This document shows positions 1-5,513 of a DNA stretch of 8,802 nt, piece by piece. The notes below the pieces were generated by a model, which had not been told where the DNA came from, made no database searches, and saw nothing but the letters and a program-made list of their open reading frames with translations. This DNA comes from Candidatus Babelota bacterium. Its GTDB lineage: Bacteria; JAGOBX01. Every line of letters starts with the position of its first letter. The first letter of the stretch is position 1. A program made the position numbers and the translations under genes. The stretch spans positions 1 to 8,802 of the forward strand of contig JAGOBX010000125.1 in the NCBI GenBank assembly GCA_017999075.1, in the 5' to 3' direction.

Positions 1-57
1 TGTGAGATTTTTTTGAAATCAAAAATAAATCTTCCTGAATTTTCAAATATTGATTGA
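1..57 (+). CDS. Possible C-terminal tail of an upstream gene (partial)
   Basis: Reading frame 1 is open from the window edge for 18 codons and stops at TGA 55-57. The other two forward frames stop within the first 15 bases, so if a forward gene enters the window it must be in this frame. The encoded tail ends in LPEFSNID and resembles no family I recognise. The fragment is too short to prove coding, and an 18-codon open stretch can occur by chance. If real, its stop codon overlaps the -35 box of the next operon's promoter, so the two transcription units would be tightly packed. Confidence 0.35.
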   Translation, partial: CEIFLKSKINLPEFSNID

Positions 58-81
58 CATAAAGGGCAGGATTAATATAAT
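54..81 (+). promoter_or_regulatory. Sigma-70-type promoter of the amidohydrolase-rnc-gltX operon
   Basis: A perfect TTGACA -35 box (54-59) and a perfect TATAAT -10 box (76-81) are separated by 16 bp. Transcription would start near 88, leaving an A/T-rich leader of about 39 nt before the ATG at 127. No other promoter of comparable quality was seen before gltX, so it probably drives all three genes. The site is predicted from consensus matches only. Confidence 0.75.
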
Positions 82-126
82 AATACGCAATTTATTTTTA
101 AAAAAAATTAGTTTTTAATAAAAAAA

Positions 127-954
127 ATGTATGATAATTATAAAATAATTGATACACATACTCATATATTTCCTGATGAACTTGCAGAACGGGCTATTAC
201 TTTTCTTGAAGAAGAAGGAAATATAAAAGCTGAACATAACGGAACAGTTTTGGGGTTGTTGAAAAATATGGAACAATCAGGTATTGACAGGGCAGTTGTA
301 TTGTCAATAGCTACAAAACCCGGGCAGGTAGATAAAATTAATCAATGGGCAGCAGCTGAAACCAAAAAATTTTTTCCTAAATTATTATTGTCAGGGACAT
401 TACATCCTGATTATGAAAATATCGAAGACTCAATTAAATTTTTGAAGAAAAATAATATTAATGTTATAAAACTGCATCCTGAATATCAGTATTTTTGTCC
501 TGCCGATAAAAGAGTTTTTAAATTATATGAAATAGCTTCTGATTATGAAATGGCCATATATTTTCATGCAGGCAGAGATATAGCTTATGTAGGTTCCAGA
601 TGCACTCCGAAAATTTTGAATAAAATAATTAATAAATATCCTAAATTAAAGGTTGTTGCAGCTCATTTAGGCAGTTTTGAATTATGGGATGAAGTACTAA
701 CTTATCTTGCAGGAGAAAATATTTTTTTGGATACAGGATTTACGTTCGATCATATTTCAGAAGATATATTTTATAAAATTTTTGAGAAACACGATAAATC
801 GAAAATTTTGTTTGGAACTGATTCGCCATGGAAACCTCAATTGACATATGTTAAAAAAATATTGAATTTGAGAATAAATAGAGAGTTTTTAAAAAAAATG
901 TTGTGGGATAATGCCGAATCATTGTTTTGGAATAATGATGGAAATTATGTTTGA
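127..954 (+). CDS. Amidohydrolase-family metal-dependent hydrolase (TIM barrel)
   Basis: This 275-residue protein looks like a complete amidohydrolase-2 type (COG2159-like) TIM-barrel enzyme, presumably cytoplasmic because no signal peptide or membrane segment is seen. Visible metal and active-site motifs are the N-terminal HxH (DTHTH, H11 and H13), KLHPE with H117, FHAGR with H147, AAHLGS with H180, and FGTDSPW with D232 near the C terminus. All the expected His/Asp ligands are in order, so the enzyme should be active. Family members hydrolyse or decarboxylate varied small molecules, and nothing here fixes the substrate. The start at 127 puts the HxH motif ten residues in, as is usual. No Shine-Dalgarno precedes it, only an A-run. 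It is first in a likely operon and its end overlaps rnc, suggesting translational coupling. The general family is secure; the specific function is unknown. Confidence 0.85.
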   Translation: MYDNYKIIDTHTHIFPDELAERAITFLEEEGNIKAEHNGTVLGLLKNMEQSGIDRAVVLSIATKPGQVDKINQWAAAETKKFFPKLLLSGTLHPDYENIEDSIKFLKKNNINVIKLHPEYQYFCPADKRVFKLYEIASDYEMAIYFHAGRDIAYVGSRCTPKILNKIINKYPKLKVVAAHLGSFELWDEVLTYLAGENIFLDTGFTFDHISEDIFYKIFEKHDKSKILFGTDSPWKPQLTYVKKILNLRINREFLKKMLWDNAESLFWNNDGNYV

Positions 955-1657
955 TGACAAAAAAATAGATTGTCTTATTGACAGACTTGGTTATGATTTT
1001 AAAAATAGAAACCTCCTTCATACGTCGCTTCAGCATTCGTCAATAGTTAATGAAATAAAAACTAAGAACTGCGATTGCGTCATTGAAAGTAATGAACGTA
1101 TGGAATTTTTAGGAGATTCTATAATAGGAGCAATTGTTTCAGAATATTTATATAAAATTATTCCTCCTCTTTGCGAATATGAAATGACTGCTGTAAAAGC
1201 ATATGTTGTAAGCAGAACAAATATGTCTTTAATTTCTCGTAAAATAGGACTTGAAGAATATTTTTTAACTTCTGGAATTACATTGGATATGAGGAATAAT
1301 TCGAAAATAAGCGCTGATATGCTTGAATCTTTTATTGGTGCAGTATATTTGGATTCTTCATATGAAACTGCGTCAGAAATTGTTATCAAACTATTTAAAG
1401 AAAGTATTGAAGAAAAGATAATATTCAGAAGTTTTAAAAATTATAAATCAATGCTGCAGGAATACTGCGCGTCATATTATAAATGCGTACCAGAATACAG
1501 AATAATAAAATCTGTTGGGGAAGAACATAAAAAAGTTTTTACTGTTGAAGTTTTTATTAATGGTGAAAAATACGGCGAAGGTTCTGGCAGACGTATTAAA
1601 GATGCGGAAAAACAGGCAGCAGCTATGGCATTGGCTCGAATAAATAATATAAAATAA
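947..1657 (+). CDS. rnc: Ribonuclease III
   Basis: RNase III cleaves double-stranded RNA, maturing rRNA precursors and processing mRNAs. With the start at 947 the protein has 236 residues, within the family's usual 220-250. The endonuclease domain holds the signature NERMEFLGDSIIG (49-61) with catalytic-site E53 and D57. E77 and the second acidic pair D124 and E127 (ADMLESFIGAVYLD) are also in place. A C-terminal double-stranded-RNA-binding domain spans about 166-233, ending in the typical basic helix (KDAEKQAAAMAL). All catalytic residues are present. The start is uncertain: ATG codons at 911, 935, 938 and 947 share the frame. I prefer 947 because it gives the usual short lead-in, a GGA 4 nt upstream and only an 8-nt overlap with the amidohydrolase. 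ATG 938, with GGA 6 nt upstream, is nearly as good. gltX follows after 19 nt. Confidence 0.95.
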   Translation: MFDDKKIDCLIDRLGYDFKNRNLLHTSLQHSSIVNEIKTKNCDCVIESNERMEFLGDSIIGAIVSEYLYKIIPPLCEYEMTAVKAYVVSRTNMSLISRKIGLEEYFLTSGITLDMRNNSKISADMLESFIGAVYLDSSYETASEIVIKLFKESIEEKIIFRSFKNYKSMLQEYCASYYKCVPEYRIIKSVGEEHKKVFTVEVFINGEKYGEGSGRRIKDAEKQAAAMALARINNIK

Positions 1658-1664
1658 CTGGATA

Positions 1665-1670
1665 GAGGAG
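1665..1670 (+). promoter_or_regulatory. Strong Shine-Dalgarno of gltX
   Basis: GAGGAG lies 6 nt before the ATG at 1677, in the 19-nt gap after rnc. It fixes the gltX start. It stands out because most other genes in the window have no recognisable ribosome binding site. Confidence 0.8.
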
Positions 1671-1676
1671 TATAAA

Positions 1677-3125
1677 ATGAAAATATTAAAAAATTGCAGA
1701 GTTAGATTTGCGCCTAGTCCAACAGGGTATTTGCATATCGGCGGAGCTCGAACTGCATTATTTAATTGGCTTATTGCCAGAAATAACTGCGGAACATTTA
1801 TATTGAGAATTGAAGATACAGACAGAGAAAGATTTGTAGAAGGTTCAGTGGAACAAATTATTGATTCGCTGAAATGGCTTGGCATAAATTGGGACGAAGG
1901 ACCTGACTGCGCAGGAAAATTTGGGCCGTATATTCAGTCTCAACGTTTGGAAATATATAAAAAATATGCGTTTAAATTGATAGAACAGAACAGCGCTTAT
2001 TATTGTTTTTGTTCTGCTGATCGTCTTGAAAAAATGCGTGAAGACCAGAAAAACAAAGGAGAATCAACTCATTATGACAGATGCTGCAGAAATTTATCCC
2101 CCACACAGATTGAAGAAAACCTGAAAAATAATTTGCCATACGTGATACGCATGAAAGTTCCGATAACAGGGAACATATCATTTACTGATATTATCAGAGA
2201 AGAAGTTGTTATTCCATTTGAAAATGTTGATGATCAGGTGCTTTTAAAATCAGATGGGTTTCCTACTTATCATCTTGCAAATGTAATTGATGATCATTTA
2301 ATGGAAATAACCCATGTTATCCGGGGCGAAGAATGGCTTATGAGTACGCCAAAACATTTGCTGCTGTATAATTATTTTAATTGGGAACCACCTGATTTTG
2401 CTCATTTGCCATTATTATTGAATCCTGATAGGAGTAAATTAAGCAAACGTCAGAATGACGTGTCAGTATCCGATTATAAAAATAAAGGTTTTCTTTCTGA
2501 AGCAGTAGTTAATTTTATTGCTCTTCTCGGATGGAATCCTGGAGATGATAAAGAAATTTTTTCAATTGATGAATTGGTTAAATTGTTTGATATTAATAAA
2601 TGCGGAAAATCAGGATCAGTCTTTGATATTGCTAAATTAAGATGGATGAACGGATTATACATCCGTGAATTAAAGAAAACCAATATAAGTAAATTGGCGG
2701 AATTGCTTAAATATTATTTGGTGAGCAATAATTATATTTCTGAAAATTATAGTTTTGAAAAATTGAAAAATATAGCGGAATTGACCTGTGCCGGGATTGA
2801 TACTATAAATGATGTTTCGAATTTTACCGGATTATTATTTAATGATGAAATAATAATTTCAGGTGAAGAAGAAAAAAAAATAATGGAATCTTCCAATGCT
2901 GTTAATGTAAAAAAAGTTTTTTTGACTGAACTGGAAAAAGTCGATGAAATAGATAAATCAAATATGAATTCAATATTTAAAAATGTTCAGTCTGTTTCCG
3001 GAGTAAAAGGAAAAGAATTGTATCATATAATAAGAATTTTGATTTCAGGAACAATTGAAGGTCCGGATCTTGCCGCTTTAATATTATTTCTCGGTAAAGA
3101 TGGGATCAAGAGGCGATTAAAGTAA
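1677..3125 (+). CDS. gltX: Glutamyl-tRNA synthetase
   Basis: This class I aminoacyl-tRNA synthetase charges tRNA with glutamate in the cytoplasm. At 482 residues it matches the bacterial family (about 470-500). The ATP-binding HIGH motif is HIGG at 20-23, preceded by the usual RFAPSPTG (10-17), and the KMSKS loop is KLSKR at 254-258. RIEDTDRER at 44-52 is also typical. The tRNA-binding C-terminal region is complete, ending with the usual GKELYHIIRILISGT and LILFLGKD stretches. A CxC pair (C110, C112) and C137 match three ligands of the zinc site of E. coli GluRS, but the fourth position is Asn139 instead of His. From sequence I cannot tell whether it is discriminating or also charges tRNA-Gln. 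It is third in the operon, with a strong Shine-Dalgarno. The function is secure. Confidence 0.97.
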   Translation: MKILKNCRVRFAPSPTGYLHIGGARTALFNWLIARNNCGTFILRIEDTDRERFVEGSVEQIIDSLKWLGINWDEGPDCAGKFGPYIQSQRLEIYKKYAFKLIEQNSAYYCFCSADRLEKMREDQKNKGESTHYDRCCRNLSPTQIEENLKNNLPYVIRMKVPITGNISFTDIIREEVVIPFENVDDQVLLKSDGFPTYHLANVIDDHLMEITHVIRGEEWLMSTPKHLLLYNYFNWEPPDFAHLPLLLNPDRSKLSKRQNDVSVSDYKNKGFLSEAVVNFIALLGWNPGDDKEIFSIDELVKLFDINKCGKSGSVFDIAKLRWMNGLYIRELKKTNISKLAELLKYYLVSNNYISENYSFEKLKNIAELTCAGIDTINDVSNFTGLLFNDEIIISGEEEKKIMESSNAVNVKKVFLTELEKVDEIDKSNMNSIFKNVQSVSGVKGKELYHIIRILISGTIEGPDLAALILFLGKDGIKRRLK

Positions 3126-3255
3126 AATTATCAGTATTTCCTGGCAATTTTTTGAATTTTTTTTGCAAAATTTTTATAGTTTATTTATCAATATGAAAAT
3201 TTTGTAAAAAAAATTCATAGTTGGAAATATATTCTGTAAGATATAAATTTTAAAA
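3126..3255. other. Convergent intergenic region with weak terminator-like hairpins
   Basis: This 130-bp A/T-rich gap separates the converging gltX and pdxA genes, so terminators for both strands are expected. I see only weak candidates: a 4-bp stem TCAG/CTGG (3131-3134 with 3141-3144) followed by CAATTTTTT; AATTTT/AAAATT (3155-3160 with 3167-3172) followed by further Ts; and an interrupted all-A/T hairpin ATGAA...TTCAT (3193-3218) beside an A8 run that would be a T-run on the reverse strand. None has the GC-rich stem of a classic intrinsic terminator. No convincing open reading frame or RNA gene is visible. Confidence 0.4.
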
Positions 3256-4254
3256 TTATAATTTTCTAGAGCAAATTAATTTCGCATGGCGAACTGCTTC
3301 AGTCAGACTGGTGTAATGAGCTTTATTTTTTCCTACGATATCGTAGGCTGTGCCATGGTCGACAGAAGTTCTTGTTATAGGTAAGCCAATAGTTATATTA
3401 ACGCCTGTTCCGAAAGAAATAAGTTTTAAAGGAATAAGCCCCTGATCATGGTACATGCATACCACACAGTCAAAATTATTTTTTACTTTAGGAAATAAAG
3501 TGTCTGGTGAAAACGGACCTTCTGCAGATACGTGTTTTTTTTTTGCCAAATCAACAGCAGGTTTAATATATTTGATTTCTTCTTGGCCGAATAATCCGTT
3601 TTCACCGCAGTGAGGATTAAGAGATAATACGGCGATTTTTGGTTTTTTTACTGCAAAGTCTGATTTTAATGAAGTGTCGGCAAGCATTATTGTTTTAAAA
3701 ACAGAATCTACAGAAATTTTTTCAGGAACTTTTTTTATTCCTATGTGTGTTGTTACAAGCAGAACCCGCAAATATTTCCCTACAAGCATCATACCGAAAT
3801 TTTTAGAGCCGGTTAAATGTCCTAAAAGTTCAGTATGCCCTGGAAATAAAGAACCGGCTTTGTGTAATGCGTCTTTATTAATCGGACAAGTAACTATAGC
3901 GCTGACATTTTTTTTTAAAGCGTTGTCTACAGCAGATACAATATAATCAAGCGATGCTTTACCTGATTCAGCTGAAACTTCTCCGAATTTTATTTTTGAC
4001 ATGCAGCAATTATTAAAATCTAACAGGTTTAATTGAGAATCCGATAAAATTGTTTTTTTGTCAAAATTTTGGATTATATTTATTTTCAGATTTAAGTTAT
4101 ATAGTTTTATATAATAATATAAAAGTTTAAAGTCGCCGAAAATTATTGTTTCGCTGAATTTGATTTTTTTTTCTGCAGCTGCTTTTACAATAATTTCCGG
4201 ACCCACACCTGAAGGGCATCCCATAGTTATACATATAATTTTTTTTGGATTCAT
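3256..4254 (-). CDS. pdxA: 4-hydroxythreonine-4-phosphate dehydrogenase
   Basis: PdxA oxidises 4-phosphohydroxy-L-threonine with NAD(P); the product is condensed by PdxJ with 1-deoxyxylulose 5-phosphate in pyridoxal phosphate synthesis. The 332 residues match the family. Recognisable are the N-terminal glycine motif GCPSGVGPE (12-20), CPINKDALHKAG (123-134), the substrate motif PGHTELL (138-144), and the three divalent-metal histidines H170 (TTH), H215 (NPHCGENG) and H269 (YHDQG), spaced as in E. coli PdxA. The C-terminal GLPITRTSVDHGTAYDIVGK (290-309) is also diagnostic. Cys13 replaces the common Asp of the GDPxGxGPE motif, and Cys also appears at 123 and 216 beside conserved motifs. An A10 tract lies in the coding strand (3535-3544). 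The ATG shares an ATGA with the ispG stop, so translation is probably coupled; no separate Shine-Dalgarno is well placed. Confidence 0.95.
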   Translation of the reverse strand: MNPKKIICITMGCPSGVGPEIIVKAAAEKKIKFSETIIFGDFKLLYYYIKLYNLNLKINIIQNFDKKTILSDSQLNLLDFNNCCMSKIKFGEVSAESGKASLDYIVSAVDNALKKNVSAIVTCPINKDALHKAGSLFPGHTELLGHLTGSKNFGMMLVGKYLRVLLVTTHIGIKKVPEKISVDSVFKTIMLADTSLKSDFAVKKPKIAVLSLNPHCGENGLFGQEEIKYIKPAVDLAKKKHVSAEGPFSPDTLFPKVKNNFDCVVCMYHDQGLIPLKLISFGTGVNITIGLPITRTSVDHGTAYDIVGKNKAHYTSLTEAVRHAKLICSRKL

Positions 4255-5333
4255 CCTACAATTTTTTTTAATTCTGATTTTAATAAATTAAGTATTTCGG
4301 ATTCAGGAACTTTTTTTACTATTTTTCCTTTTTTGAAAAGTAATCCGACTCCATTTCCGCCTGTTATTCCTATATCTGCGTCGCGGGCTTCTCCAGGGCC
4401 GTTTACCACACAACCCATAACAGCTACTTTTACTGGTATCCTTACGTTATATAATAATTTTTCTACTTCTTCAGCGATTTTAATTAAATTTATTTGAGTG
4501 CGTCCGCAAGTTGGACACGCAATTAAATCAGGCGTATCAGTTCTTAGTTTTAATGAAGCAAGGATTTTATAAGCCGCATACACTTCTTCTATCGGATCGG
4601 CTGATAATGAAACTCGTATAGTATCACCAATTCCATAGGATAGAATTTGCGATAACCCTACTGCTGATTTTATCAGACCGCATCTAAGCGTTCCAGTTTC
4701 TGTGATTCCTATGTGCAGAGGATAATTTCTTTTTTTACTGAACATCAAATAACTTTTTACAGTTGATAAAACATCTGAAGTTTTAAGAGAAACAACAATA
4801 TCCGTAAAATTCAGTTCTTCAAGATACTGAACTTCTTTTATAGCGCTTTCTGTCATAGCCTGCTCAATAGAAATTTTTTTTGATTCTAGTTTATGAAGAA
4901 TAGGTTTTTCAAGTGAACCTAAATTGACACCTACGCGTATAGGTATATTTTTGTTTTTTGCTGCATTAACTATTTCTTTGATTTTCCATTTGTCTGTTAT
5001 ATTTCCTGGATTTATTCTAAGTTTTGAAATTCCTGATTCTATTGATTTTAAAGCAAGTTTATAATCAAAATGAATATCTGCGACAATAGGAATATCAATT
5101 GATTTAGTGATTTTTTTCAAACCTTCTATATCGTCCTCATCTTTAACAGACACTCTTATGATCTCGCATCCTGCTTTTTGTAATTTTTTCATCTGGTTCA
5201 AAACACGCCTGTAACACGATGTTTTTATATTACACATTGATTGAATTCTGATAATATTGCAGTTGCCTATAACAAAATTTTTAATTTTAATTTGTTTTGT
5301 TTTTTTTCTTGGAGTGATTAAATTTTTAGTCAT
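4251..5333 (-). CDS. ispG: 4-hydroxy-3-methylbut-2-en-1-yl diphosphate synthase
   Basis: IspG (GcpE) is the penultimate enzyme of the MEP isoprenoid pathway, a [4Fe-4S] enzyme converting methylerythritol cyclodiphosphate to HMBPP. The 360 residues correspond to the usual short bacterial form: a TIM barrel at about 15-255, with VADIHFDYKLAL (84-95) and KLRINPGNI (104-112), then the iron-sulfur domain. The cluster ligands are present: C273 and C276 (CPTCGR), C308, and E315 in NGPGEA. All catalytic elements appear intact. The N-terminal stretch is unusual: the common IGGxxPI and QSMTxTxT segments read IGNCNIIRI and QSMCNIKTS here, adding Cys25, Cys34 and Cys40. The start at 5333 gives the usual lead-in (RKKTKQIKI). 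It is preceded by an A10 tract and no Shine-Dalgarno. It is the first gene of a two-gene reverse operon with pdxA. Confidence 0.96.
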   Translation of the reverse strand: MTKNLITPRKKTKQIKIKNFVIGNCNIIRIQSMCNIKTSCYRRVLNQMKKLQKAGCEIIRVSVKDEDDIEGLKKITKSIDIPIVADIHFDYKLALKSIESGISKLRINPGNITDKWKIKEIVNAAKNKNIPIRVGVNLGSLEKPILHKLESKKISIEQAMTESAIKEVQYLEELNFTDIVVSLKTSDVLSTVKSYLMFSKKRNYPLHIGITETGTLRCGLIKSAVGLSQILSYGIGDTIRVSLSADPIEEVYAAYKILASLKLRTDTPDLIACPTCGRTQINLIKIAEEVEKLLYNVRIPVKVAVMGCVVNGPGEARDADIGITGGNGVGLLFKKGKIVKKVPESEILNLLKSELKKIVG

Positions 5334-5412
5334 AATATTTTTTTTTTGTTTTTAAATAAAATATGAAGAGATTGATATTTTTTTAGCAATCTTTTCATTG
5401 TCATATAAGTTG

Positions 5413-5441
5413 ATTTTATTCCTGTTGTTGGAAAAAATCAA
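5413..5441 (-). promoter_or_regulatory. Candidate promoter of ispG-pdxA
   Basis: On the reverse strand, TTGATT (5441-5436) and TAAAAT (5418-5413) are 17 bp apart, matching the -35 and -10 consensus at 4/6 and 5/6 positions. Transcription would start near 5406, giving a leader of about 70 nt before ispG. In such A/T-rich sequence chance matches are common, so this is tentative. Another, weaker pair lies closer to the gene, at about 5388-5361. Confidence 0.4.
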
Positions 5442-5451
5442 TTAAAATTTG

Positions 5452-5480
5452 TTGACAGTGATTAAAATATAAAATACAAT
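5452..5480 (+). promoter_or_regulatory. Sigma-70-type promoter of the diguanylate cyclase operon
   Basis: A perfect TTGACA (5452-5457), the optimal 17-bp spacer and TACAAT (5475-5480, one mismatch) form a strong predicted promoter. The start would be near 5487, leaving a leader of about 27 nt before the ATG at 5514, with no Shine-Dalgarno. The -10 box lies within a perfect inverted repeat (5464-5492), so a bound regulator could block it directly. Confidence 0.7.
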
Positions 5481-5492
5481 ATTTTATATTTT
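5464..5492. repeat. Perfect 13-bp inverted repeat over the -10 region, possible operator
   Basis: The arms AAAATATAAAATA (5464-5476) and TATTTTATATTTT (5480-5492) are exact reverse complements around a 3-nt centre, CAA. The repeat spans the -10 box and the expected start site of the cyclase operon. It is followed by more Ts, like a terminator, but a transcript starting near 5487 would contain only part of the right arm, so termination of this operon's own transcript is unlikely. An operator is one reading. Chance is another, since both arms are pure A/T in an A/T-rich genome. Confidence 0.45.
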
Positions 5493-5513
5493 TTTTACGA
5501 AATTATTCTTAAA

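Noticed and set aside
911-946. N-terminal extension of RNase III from ATG 911
   Set aside because: It would add 12 residues not typical of the family and lengthen the overlap with the amidohydrolase to 44 nt; later ATGs at 938 and 947 have better-placed GGA sequences.
975-985. TTGACA inside the 5' part of rnc as a possible gltX promoter
   Set aside because: No TATAAT-like box at proper spacing was seen, and gltX is already served by the operon promoter.
1030-1389. 119-codon open frame on the reverse strand
   Set aside because: It lies wholly inside rnc, shows no family motifs and has no start signals; it is an antisense shadow. The same applies to the reverse frames at 851-1036, 1472-1885, 1972-2181, 2474-2683 and 6977-7324 and the forward frame at 3674-3946.
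3126-3255. CRISPR, tRNA or small RNA gene in the convergent gap
   Set aside because: No repeated units, no cloverleaf-compatible arms and no stable GC-containing hairpins were found; the region is low-complexity A/T sequence.
3252-3265. Perfect 14-bp palindrome AAAATTATAATTTT over the pdxA stop codon
   Set aside because: It is pure A/T, with a stem of at most about six pairs and no T-run following it on the reverse strand, so it is not a credible terminator; chance is likely at this base composition.
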